Positions 1 through 6,524 are shown, numbered from the stretch's first letter. The stretch is 7,946 bases of DNA from an uncultured Bacteroidota bacterium (GCA_903825065.1 CAIJZG010000019.1:1-7946), one strand, 5' to 3'. Program-made: numbers and translations. The notes: generated by a model not told the origin, from the sequence alone.

Positions 1-1251
1 GCCATTGCACCTGAATTGAGAATTTAGTTCTAATTCAGTGATACTTGCACCAGCTCTCGATGCCCAGATTTCAATTTCTTGTTTGCGACCAATATCTTTT
101 AAAGTAACGCGCTGGTCTTCATCAATAAAAAATACAGAGAATTTTGAAGCAGCTATAATTTCTTTGATTTGATTTTCACCAAGATTACCAAAGAGCCCAC
201 TATGTTTATTCAGGCGATGTGCTTCGTCCACAATTAAAGCATCGAACTCATTATTCTGCGTATCAATAAAAGCACCCGATCCTCTAAATAAATTTCTGAC
301 CACAGTTGGACGAATGCTTCCTGTTAGTCTTGCTTCATAAACCGCTCTTGGTGCCGCATTTTTAGAAACATATTGTGCCAGCATACCAATTTTAGTCAGA
401 TACACTAAGAGGTTAATGGCAACGACCGACTTTCCCGTACCCGGCCCACCCTTCACAATCAAAACTTGTTTATTTTTCTCACTTGCTTTTTTAGCGAGTG
501 CCAAAGCATTTTCATACACCACTTTCTGATCATCAATCATTACAAACTCCTGATTGCCTTTGATCATTTTGCCGATACTATCAGCGAGTAATTTTGATGG
601 TCTGATTTTTCCATTCTCAATTCTAAACATGAGATTAGATCGGTCACCATATTTTATATGTTGCTTAATAAATTCACGAAGTTTTAATGCATCGGTTTTT
701 AAAAAGATGGGAGCTTTTTCAATATACTCAGCATAGAAAGGATTTTTGATCACATCATCCTCAATATAATTATGTAAGTAAGCACAGGGATGTAATTGAA
801 TATTTTCAGTATACACTACTTCATTAAATCCTTGTAGCAATGTGGCATAACTCCATGCTTGATAGGAGGGATGTGTATGTTCGCCCATTCTACCGCCCAC
901 ATATGTTTCAACAATCGAATCTTTACTAGTGATGTTTGCTTGGGACCATTGTTTTAATTCAATGAGCATGGCGCAATCGGCCTGATTACCATTTTGTCCG
1001 GAGATAATAAAATCGATGCGTTTACCTGTTTGAGGAATTTGGTATTCGATAGCTACACCACAATCACCGGGGATCTCAGCATCTTGCATAATGCGATCCA
1101 TATACACCAGAGAAGAAGCCCAAGATCTAATTTCAGCAATCCCAACGCCGCGGTTCAGTTTCAGTTTAACATTACGAAGAACAATGTTTTCAATATCGTT
1201 AGTTAGTACGTCATCAAGAAACTGTTCTTTGGTGGCGTTATAAACAATCAT
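1..1251 (-). CDS. DUF2075 nuclease-helicase (Schlafen group 3-type P-loop protein), 3' part missing
   Basis: I translated 417 codons from ATG (1251-1249) to the left window edge; the C-terminus lies outside. Two regions are visible. Residues about 60-140 carry a full PD-(D/E)xK-like set: E69 (VAIEYQ), D80 (KRIDF), E98-x-K100 (IELKQW) and Q131 (HPSYQAW), which implies a metal-dependent nuclease. Residues about 260-417 form a P-loop motor: Walker A GGPGTGKS (268-275, K274), Walker B ALIVDEAH (338-345), a motif III-like FFIDEDQR, and a motif IV-like LNSQFRCNG at the edge. This order matches DUF2075 proteins (often about 600 residues or more) and SF1-like helicases. The ATG overlaps the TGA of the upstream mazG-like gene as ATGA, so translation is probably coupled and the two products likely work together. 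Inferred role: cytoplasmic nucleic-acid processing in phage defence. The motor assignment is firm; the substrate is unknown. Confidence 0.85.
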   Translation of the reverse strand, partial: MIVYNATKEQFLDDVLTNDIENIVLRNVKLKLNRGVGIAEIRSWASSLVYMDRIMQDAEIPGDCGVAIEYQIPQTGKRIDFIISGQNGNQADCAMLIELKQWSQANITSKDSIVETYVGGRMGEHTHPSYQAWSYATLLQGFNEVVYTENIQLHPCAYLHNYIEDDVIKNPFYAEYIEKAPIFLKTDALKLREFIKQHIKYGDRSNLMFRIENGKIRPSKLLADSIGKMIKGNQEFVMIDDQKVVYENALALAKKASEKNKQVLIVKGGPGTGKSVVAINLLVYLTKIGMLAQYVSKNAAPRAVYEARLTGSIRPTVVRNLFRGSGAFIDTQNNEFDALIVDEAHRLNKHSGLFGNLGENQIKEIIAASKFSVFFIDEDQRVTLKDIGRKQEIEIWASRAGASITELELNSQFRCNG

Positions 1252-1577
1252 AGCTCGTTGTATTTCTTGGCAGTTCCTTTTGCTTTTTCAACAGGATACT
1301 TTTCTCCGTTGCGGATAATTTTCTCCATTACAATTTCTTTCAAATCAAAGCCGTATTTATCTGCCAATAAAAGTCCGAAAGCAAATATGTCTGCCAGCTC
1401 TTCTTTCACTTTTTCCTTATTCGCATCTTGCGGCGATTTCCAAAGAAATACTTCTAATAATTCGCCAGCTTCCACGCTGAGTGCCAATGCCAAATCTTTT
1501 GGATTATGAAATTGTTCCCAATCGCGATCATTGCGAAATTTTATCAGGGCTTGGGTGAGTTCTTGGATTTCGGTCAT
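1248..1577 (-). CDS. MazG-like nucleotide pyrophosphohydrolase (DCTPP1/RS21-C6 type)
   Basis: A 109-residue all-alpha NTP pyrophosphohydrolase of the MazG superfamily, expected to convert a (d)NTP to (d)NMP plus pyrophosphate with Mg2+. The metal-binding motifs are present: E36xxE39 (EAGELLEVF) and E60xxD63 (EELADIF). The motif RDWEQFH near residues 18-24, the downstream LWK, and NGEKYP at 90-95 closely follow dCTP pyrophosphatase 1 (RS21-C6), so dCTP or a modified dCTP is a reasonable but unproven substrate. The length is normal for the single-domain family and no truncation is seen. The stop TGA overlaps the ATG of the DUF2075 gene by four bases (ATGA). The gene starts 97 bp after the stop of the PLD-helicase gene, a gap that leaves room for its own promoter. 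It could be a housekeeping pool-cleaning enzyme, but the coupling to a nuclease-helicase argues for a joint role. Confidence 0.9.
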   Translation of the reverse strand: MTEIQELTQALIKFRNDRDWEQFHNPKDLALALSVEAGELLEVFLWKSPQDANKEKVKEELADIFAFGLLLADKYGFDLKEIVMEKIIRNGEKYPVEKAKGTAKKYNEL

Positions 1578-1674
1578 AATAAAAGTATTAAACAGGTATC
1601 CGACTAAAGTTAAGCAAACAAACCGTAATTGCAGAACCCCGATTTAAACTGAACAGAGCTATTTTACAAATACA
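1578..1674 (-). promoter_or_regulatory. Intergenic gap before mazG-like gene, possible weak promoter
   Basis: These 97 bases separate the PLD-helicase stop from the mazG-like ATG. On the minus strand the gap contains TAACTTTAG, one base off the Bacteroidota -7 element TAnnTTTG, about 30 bases before the ATG. I see no good TTTG element at the usual 19-21 base distance, only TTCTG. No terminator hairpin is visible after the helicase gene. The mazG-DUF2075 pair could therefore be read through from upstream, have its own weak promoter, or both. Low confidence. Confidence 0.2.
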
Positions 1675-4590
1675 TTAAATGGTCTCCGTTAAATAATGAT
1701 ACATATTATCATCAACAGATGGGGTGATAGAAAAATTAATTTTAACAACTGCAGCATTATTATCGCCCTCCATTTTAGTTTCAGAATATTTGCCATCAAT
1801 TAATTTCAATTCACCCATGTAATAGAAATCTGTTCCTTCCCCATCATCTTTTTTAACAAACAATGGCAGACGTAAAGGGTTTTGAGTATTAATTATAGCT
1901 TTTACATCCGGACTATTTAAGGTTCTGTTTGATTTAGACATCCACTTGAATTCTGTATTGGTTTCAAAGCCATCGTCATATTTGGTTGTATCTGAAATAT
2001 TATCAGCTTTATGATAGGTAACAAAAATTGGGCAATTGGTTTTATCAGGGCTGATCATATAGCCTCCCACATTTTGAGCGACCGGATTCAGGGGCCAATT
2101 CATAACTCTAAACACATCTTTCCTAGAATATTTTTGATATAAATGAAACCCATCATTGTATTTGAACGAACTATTTATTTTTTTGAATTTATAAAGAGCA
2201 TACTCGATGTTATCGTTTAAAAATTCATGGAATATTTTATTCTCAATCAATTTTAAAAGTTGATTTGATATGTTGATTTGATCTTTCGAGTCAACTACTA
2301 TTTCTAAATCATAAATATCTTGAACGGGAACTAGTTTCTGATTTTTTTTCTCGGTAACGAAACCAAAGTTTAAATTATTAATCGCCGAATCAATTGTATC
2401 ACTATTTGATTGAATGCCATATTCTTGAAATATAGTCTCTATTATTTCATTTTTAGAAACAACTCGTTTATTTATAAGTTTTGAAAGAATTATGCTTTCC
2501 TCAATCCGCTTTGTATTATTAATTTCATTTGAAAACAGTTCTAATAGCTTCTTTTCAGGTTGACTGATTTTATTAATGTATTCTGGCTCTTGTTCAGCAA
2601 CAAAGTTAAAATAGGACTTTGCTGAATTGATATATAATTGAGGATCACGAGATCCATGTTTCTCAAAATCAATCATCATTGGTATTCTTCCTAACTCATA
2701 TTTAAGAAGTCTGTAGTCTTTGATTAAGTCTTTCTTTTGCTGCATGTTTGCAGTATTGATTGACTCAAATATTTTTCCCTTTGTTATTTCGTCAAAGTTG
2801 ATAGTTGAAGACCCGGGTATAAAAGAGCTTTTTCCGGAAATCAGCTTTCTTAAAGTGTCCTTATTGTAAGAATTGTCTCCATACAAGGCAATTGGAACTA
2901 AATAATTATTTTTATAATTTCCTATGAAATCAATTACTGTTAGATATTCTTTCGAATCAATTTTTCTGATTCCCCTACCAAGTTGTTGAACAAAGACTAT
3001 AGCGGATTGAGTAGGCCTCAATAAAATTACTTGATTCACCTTTGGTATATCAATACCCTCATTAAAAATATCATAAGTAAAAATATAGTCAAGTTTTTTC
3101 TTAATTTCTTCAGATTCCAAAAGATTAATTGCTTGTGACCTTTCTTCCTCGCTATTCTCACCCGAAAGTGAAACTGTTTTAAAACCTATTTGATTAAATG
3201 CTTTGGAAAGCGCTTTACATTCTTCTACACTTGAACAAAAAACTAACCCTCTCAAAACTCCATTATCTGTTCCATAGAAACTGGCTTTTTCAACAATATG
3301 GTTAACTCGTTCTTTAGATGCCAGTTTATTAAAGTCTTTTGCTTCTATTGCAATCTCTCCATCAACTAAAATATCTGTAACTCCATAATAATGAAATGGG
3401 GATACCATTTGCATTTCAAGTGCTTTATGAAGTCTAATTTCATAAGCTATATTATAATTAAAGAGTTTAAAGACATCAAGACCATCAGTTCTTTCAGGTG
3501 TTGCAGTCATTCCTAAAAGAAACTTTGGTTTAAAATACTTAATTACCCGTTGATATGAATCAGCCCCAGCCCTATGTGTTTCGTCTATTACTATATAATC
3601 AAACTGATCAGGGCTAAACTGTTTTAGATTATTCTGTAAAGAAAGAGTTTGTATAGTAGAAAAGATAAAGTCGTTTTCAAGTTCTTTACTGTTACCAGAG
3701 TAAATTCCAAAAGTTTTAGTGTTTCCAAAAACTTCTTGGTAAGTTTTAATTGCTGCTTTAATAATATTCAATCTGTGTACAACAAATAGAAATCTTTTTG
3801 GTTGAAAGGCTTTTACATCAAATGCTGATAGGTATGTTTTACCAGTTCCAGTAGCTGAAATAAGGAGCGCTTTGTTTTTCCCTTCTTTTCTTAGTGCATC
3901 AATATTTCTTAAAGCATCAACCTGCATTTTATTTGGCTGAACTTTTATAGGTAGATGCTTATTCAATAACTCTTTATATTGTTTATTTATATAGAGTTGG
4001 TTATTGTATTCCTTTCTATAATTTTGAATGAATTCTAAATCTACAGGTACCGCTTTTTCAAATTCATCTGAAAATTCTTTTAGAGCGCTATAGATAATTG
4101 CACTATCCGGAGTGGCTGTAATTTTCAGGTTTAATTCCTTGTTTACGCTTAAGGCATTGGCAGTTAAATTACTACTTCCTACTATTAGATTATAATGTAA
4201 CCCGTTTCTGAACAAATAACCCTTTGAATGAAAATCACCTACAACAGCAATTTTTACTTCTATATTTCTAATTTGAATTAATCTTGCTAATGCTTCTGGT
4301 TGAGTGAAATTTAAATACTTTGAAACTAAAATTTTCCCGAATTTCCCTTTTTCTTCAATTAACTTAAGTGTATTAATTAATGATGCTACTCCGCTTGTTG
4401 TTACAAATGCAACTGAAAACCAAAAATTATCACATACTAATAATTCGTTTTCAATTGTTGTCAGAACTTTTTTCCCTTCCTCTTTATTATTAACTAATAT
4501 TTGAGGTACAAAATTTGGTTTTGAGGGGCTGTTAATATCAATAAAGCCAGTATATAAACTATCAGAAAGCTGTTTTAAAAAATCACTCAT
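1675..4590 (-). CDS. PLD nuclease-SF2 helicase-DUF3427 fusion protein
   Basis: A 971-residue three-part protein. Residues about 30-185 are a phospholipase D-like nuclease with one HxK motif (H121, K123), then GSSNLT (138-143, N141) and E152, as in the HKD nuclease family; one half-site usually means the active site forms by dimerisation. Residues about 215-560 are an SF2 helicase/translocase: Walker A SATGTGKT (245-252), DETH box (336-339), TATPER (362-367), motif V FNEGIDIP (509-516) and motif VI QQLGRGIRK (535-543). Residues about 620-971 match DUF3427, with landmarks SRKDVFRVMNW, NVGGY, CPIFVTYHK, WMSKSNRT and EGTDFYYMG. This architecture is typical of restriction-like defence helicases that cut and translocate DNA. 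The ATG overlaps the Nudix gene by 8 bases (ATGAGTGA), and GAGGG just upstream, inside the Nudix gene, is a plausible ribosome-binding site. All catalytic motifs are intact. The target feature on DNA is unknown. Confidence 0.93.
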   Translation of the reverse strand: MSDFLKQLSDSLYTGFIDINSPSKPNFVPQILVNNKEEGKKVLTTIENELLVCDNFWFSVAFVTTSGVASLINTLKLIEEKGKFGKILVSKYLNFTQPEALARLIQIRNIEVKIAVVGDFHSKGYLFRNGLHYNLIVGSSNLTANALSVNKELNLKITATPDSAIIYSALKEFSDEFEKAVPVDLEFIQNYRKEYNNQLYINKQYKELLNKHLPIKVQPNKMQVDALRNIDALRKEGKNKALLISATGTGKTYLSAFDVKAFQPKRFLFVVHRLNIIKAAIKTYQEVFGNTKTFGIYSGNSKELENDFIFSTIQTLSLQNNLKQFSPDQFDYIVIDETHRAGADSYQRVIKYFKPKFLLGMTATPERTDGLDVFKLFNYNIAYEIRLHKALEMQMVSPFHYYGVTDILVDGEIAIEAKDFNKLASKERVNHIVEKASFYGTDNGVLRGLVFCSSVEECKALSKAFNQIGFKTVSLSGENSEEERSQAINLLESEEIKKKLDYIFTYDIFNEGIDIPKVNQVILLRPTQSAIVFVQQLGRGIRKIDSKEYLTVIDFIGNYKNNYLVPIALYGDNSYNKDTLRKLISGKSSFIPGSSTINFDEITKGKIFESINTANMQQKKDLIKDYRLLKYELGRIPMMIDFEKHGSRDPQLYINSAKSYFNFVAEQEPEYINKISQPEKKLLELFSNEINNTKRIEESIILSKLINKRVVSKNEIIETIFQEYGIQSNSDTIDSAINNLNFGFVTEKKNQKLVPVQDIYDLEIVVDSKDQINISNQLLKLIENKIFHEFLNDNIEYALYKFKKINSSFKYNDGFHLYQKYSRKDVFRVMNWPLNPVAQNVGGYMISPDKTNCPIFVTYHKADNISDTTKYDDGFETNTEFKWMSKSNRTLNSPDVKAIINTQNPLRLPLFVKKDDGEGTDFYYMGELKLIDGKYSETKMEGDNNAAVVKINFSITPSVDDNMYHYLTETI

Positions 4591-4984
4591 GAATTTCCCT
4601 CTTTAGTTTATCTACAATTGGAAGATCTGCTGCTGCCCAGTCTAAATCATCCATTTCATTGGGTGAACGCCATTTGAAATCTAAATGCTCTGAAAGTTTT
4701 ATCATTGGTGATTCGACACAACACTTATAACCGTGCATTGTAATTTTAAAATCTGGATAAGTATGTTCAACTGTAATAAAATGTTTTAAACTATGAATCT
4801 CTAAACTAAGCTCTTCTTTGATTTCTCTAATTAAAGCTGCTTCATTGGTTTCACCTGTTTCAACTTTACCCCCAGGAAATTCATATTTCTTTGATATGTA
4901 TGGCAATTTACTTTCTCCCCGTTGTACACACAAATATTTGCTGTCCTTTACAATTATAGCTGCAACAACTTCAACAAATTTCAA
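4583..4984 (-). CDS. Nudix (deoxy)nucleoside triphosphate pyrophosphohydrolase, TTG start
   Basis: A 133-residue Nudix hydrolase of the MutT/NudG-like (d)NTP pyrophosphohydrolase type. The Nudix box is complete: G39, E45, then REIKEELSL (53-61), fitting GX5EX7REUXEEXGU except for Ser in place of the last Gly. The N-terminal VEVVAAIIV strand and the C-terminal LDWAAADLPIVDKL are usual for this family, so a dNTP, an oxidised dNTP or a modified dNTP is the expected substrate. The reading frame begins with TTG (4984-4982); the only codons above it are ATT and AGC before an in-frame TAG, so there is no ATG start. The TTG position gives the normal family N-terminus MKFVEVVAA. The 3' end overlaps the PLD-helicase start by 8 bases, which implies coupled translation and a shared task. 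A 77-bp AT-rich gap separates it from the HNH gene upstream. Confidence 0.92.
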   Translation of the reverse strand: MKFVEVVAAIIVKDSKYLCVQRGESKLPYISKKYEFPGGKVETGETNEAALIREIKEELSLEIHSLKHFITVEHTYPDFKITMHGYKCCVESPMIKLSEHLDFKWRSPNEMDDLDWAAADLPIVDKLKREIHE

Positions 4985-5061
4985 AATGCTCTATTTAAAA
5001 TATTATCACCTTAATTAATCTATAATAAATTTAATTAGAAAAGATTTAAATATGAGATTTA
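4985..5061 (-). other. AT-rich spacer between HNH and Nudix genes
   Basis: These 77 bases are very AT-rich, mostly runs of A, T and TAATTA-like words. I see no terminator hairpin after the HNH stop and no clear TAnnTTTG promoter. The simplest reading is an intra-operon spacer. The sequence just before the TTG start (AAATAGAGCATT) has no good Shine-Dalgarno match, so initiation of the Nudix gene is expected to be weak or to rely on an unstructured AT-rich leader. Confidence 0.4.
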
Positions 5062-6006
5062 TTAATTTTTAAAGACATTTTCGTTATGCCATTTCAAATT
5101 TTCTAGATCTGGATAATGCATGTTTTCATTCGGGAATACTATTTGTTTTCCTTCTAGCGATTTAAGCATGTTTTCTGATGGATATTCTGTAAATGATTTT
5201 GAAATAACAACCCGATAGTTTTCATTTAAAGTGATTAGACCCCGATCAAACGCTCTATGCAAATTCGGGCTCAGTGAAATACCATTAGATATGGTATCAT
5301 TATGGGAAACAGAAAAAGGAACAATGTGACAAGCATCTACCATTTGAATATCGTAACCGGATACAATTCTCATTCCTGAGATACAACAAGAATAATCATA
5401 TATTTTAGGGACAACTCTTTTAAAAACACCACACCTAACAAAAATTTCTTCTTCGTCAGCGCTTTCTATTTGTTTTTGATATTCTATACTTGGTTCATTG
5501 AGAATTTGTGCAGTCACTTCATCAACCAAACCATATTGCTGATGAATTTTGTCTGATTTCCCAAAATATTTTGCTGTTAGAAATTGGTAAAATTCTTCTC
5601 TTGTGTTTGGATTTTGAAACAAAGCAAATAAATTAGAATCTAAGTAAGAATACTCTACTGATTCTTTTAATTGAGAAAAACTTTTTATTGAGTGTGAACT
5701 TGTAATAAGTATTTCTTTACCAAAATAAGTTTTAAGATTCCAAAAGCCTTCTTTCTTCATATGGAAAAAAGGTAAAGCAAAATTTGGTTGAAAATCATCG
5801 GATTTAACTAGTCTATTCCAATTGTCTTTAAATCTTGCTACTAATAATGGGCTAATTATAATTTTGTTTTCTACTATTTCACCAAAAGCAATTGATTCAA
5901 TTACTGATAATAATAAAATTGGTTTATGAGGCGCTTTTAAACCATTAACAGTTGCCCGATTAAGACTACCAAGTCTTTTTAGAAATTCTATTACTACCGT
6001 TTCCAT
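5062..6006 (-). CDS. HNH endonuclease with SBD-like N-terminal domain (type IV restriction-like)
   Basis: A 314-residue protein with an HNH_2-type nuclease domain at the C-terminus (about 190-270): C208 in SCCISG, DACHIVP (224-230, H227), N241-G242, H250 and D254 in the LHRAFDRGL stretch. H227, N241 and H250 are the likely metal and catalytic residues, so DNA cleavage is expected. The N-terminal 100 residues contain PHKPILLL (26-33) and ALPFFHMKKEGFW (77-89). These resemble the sulfur-binding (SBD) module of ScoMcrA-like enzymes that cut phosphorothioate DNA, but I cannot align the sulfur-contact residues, so binding of another modification or of unmodified DNA remains possible. Residues 100-190 are an unrecognised linker region. 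The ATG (6006-6004) is preceded by a weak AGG. It is the first gene of the cluster, 223 bases beyond the tRNA-Phe 3' end, and is strongly AT-rich. No phosphorothioation genes are present here. Confidence 0.88.
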   Translation of the reverse strand: METVVIEFLKRLGSLNRATVNGLKAPHKPILLLSVIESIAFGEIVENKIIISPLLVARFKDNWNRLVKSDDFQPNFALPFFHMKKEGFWNLKTYFGKEILITSSHSIKSFSQLKESVEYSYLDSNLFALFQNPNTREEFYQFLTAKYFGKSDKIHQQYGLVDEVTAQILNEPSIEYQKQIESADEEEIFVRCGVFKRVVPKIYDYSCCISGMRIVSGYDIQMVDACHIVPFSVSHNDTISNGISLSPNLHRAFDRGLITLNENYRVVISKSFTEYPSENMLKSLEGKQIVFPNENMHYPDLENLKWHNENVFKN

Positions 6007-6168
6007 TGCCTAATAATTGGGTTACAATATTTACATCTTCCTATAAAGTACAAAAACGAATCAATAAATTGATATTTATAAAGTGTTGTTTACTAATAAA
6101 TATTATTGAGGTTGAATACTGTAGCAAACAAAAAACAAGTAAAACGATAGAGATGGCCTCAAAAACGC
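6007..6168 (-). other. Leader region upstream of HNH gene
   Basis: About 160 AT-rich bases between the terminator hairpins and the HNH start. This must hold the cluster's promoter if the tRNA terminator works. I see TACTTTAT on the minus strand around 6041-6048, a partial -7 match, but no partner TTTG at 19-21 bases. A 5-bp inverted repeat, TCAAT-AA-ATTGA, lies at 6060-6071 and could be an operator, but its short arms make that weak. Short frames on both strands here look random. Confidence 0.25.
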
Positions 6169-6182
6169 GCACGGTTTCGTGC
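6169..6182 (-). terminator. Possible second hairpin after tRNA-Phe
   Basis: A perfect 5-bp GC-rich stem, GCACG and CGTGC, with a 4-base loop. On the minus strand it is followed by GCG and then five T, so it could act as a backup terminator just past the main one. The short stem and the GCG gap before the T run make it uncertain. Confidence 0.3.
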
Positions 6183-6192
6183 TTTAAATAGA

Positions 6193-6217
6193 AAAACCCA
6201 CGTCCAGCGTGGGTTTT
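6193..6217 (-). terminator. Rho-independent terminator of tRNA-Phe
   Basis: A perfect 10-bp stem, AAAACCCACG pairing with CGTGGGTTTT, closes a 5-base loop (TCCAG on the plus strand). On the minus strand the last arm runs into TTTTTCTATTT, a good U tract. It lies 12 bases past the tRNA 3' end, so it should end the tRNA transcript and insulate the HNH gene. The symmetrical A/T flanks could let it work in both directions. Confidence 0.88.
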
Positions 6218-6229
6218 ATTCGTTAAACG

Positions 6230-6302
6230 TGGTGTGGGCCGGGATCGAACCGGCGACACAAGGATTTTCAGTCCTTTGCTCTACCGACTGAGCTACCGCA
6301 CC
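6230..6302 (-). tRNA. tRNA-Phe (GAA anticodon)
   Basis: A 73-base cloverleaf reads on the minus strand: acceptor GGTGCGG, D-arm GCTC/GAGC, anticodon arm AAGGA-CTGAAAA-TCCTT with anticodon GAA, a 5-base variable loop GTGTC, T-arm GCCGG-TTCGATC-CCGGC, 3' acceptor CCACACC and discriminator A73. The anticodon and A73 specify phenylalanine. CCA is not encoded; the next bases are CG. One oddity is that acceptor position 5 (C) faces position 68 (A), a C-A mismatch in an otherwise paired stem. The gene has its own promoter candidate upstream and a strong terminator downstream. Confidence 0.96.
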
Positions 6303-6370
6303 AATTTGTAGAGATTCATTCCTTATTGATTTTCAAGGCTTTTCAGCTCCCGACCATCGCTAAAGGGCTG

Positions 6371-6402
6371 CAAATATAAGGGCAGTTGCCAATATTCAGA
6401 AA
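6371..6402 (-). promoter_or_regulatory. Bacteroidota-type promoter for tRNA-Phe
   Basis: On the minus strand TATATTTG (6378-6371) matches the Bacteroidota -7 consensus TAnnTTTG exactly. Twenty bases upstream is TTTC (6402-6399), one base off the -33 TTTG element. Transcription would start about 60 bases before the mature tRNA 5' end, leaving a leader to be trimmed by RNase P. The match and spacing were found by eye. Confidence 0.6.
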
Positions 6403-6465
6403 TTATCCACAGTTTTTTTTGAGGTTTCTTATTTTCACCCGCTCTATATCCGCATTTACTCCATA

Positions 6466-6524
6466 GCTGAGCCAAGGCTGAAGCATGGATGAAGCATGGA
6501 TAGAGTATGGATAGAGTATGGATA
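6466..6524. repeat. 11-bp tandem repeat array (about 5 units)
   Basis: Five consecutive 11-base units plus a 4-base remnant. Plus-strand units are GCTGAGCCAAG (6466-6476, degenerate), GCTGAAGCATG (6477-6487), GATGAAGCATG (6488-6498), GATAGAGTATG (6499-6509) and GATAGAGTATG (6510-6520), then GATA. The last two full units are identical and the others drift by one to four bases, so the array appears to have grown by duplication. It abuts the stop codon of the transferase gene (TAG, 6527-6525), so it forms the 3' untranslated part of that transcript. No coding frame across it is convincing. Confidence 0.85.

Noticed and set aside
554..1206. Plus-strand frames opposite the DUF2075 gene
   Set aside because: They are antisense to a coding frame with clear nuclease and P-loop motifs and resemble nothing themselves.
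6006..6191. 61-residue plus-strand frame opposite the HNH leader
   Set aside because: Low-complexity AT-rich translation with no motif; it ends at the terminator hairpin.
6041..6259. 72-residue minus-strand frame with a hydrophobic stretch, starting inside the tRNA
   Set aside because: Its first residues are translated tRNA sequence and the rest is the terminator and AT-rich spacer, so it is a chance frame and not a membrane protein.
6230..6302. Attachment site repeat derived from the tRNA 3' end
   Set aside because: I looked for a second copy of the T-arm and acceptor sequence in the left part and saw none, and no integrase is present in the window.
6466..6524. CRISPR array
   Set aside because: Units are 11 bases with no spacers, so this is a simple tandem repeat.
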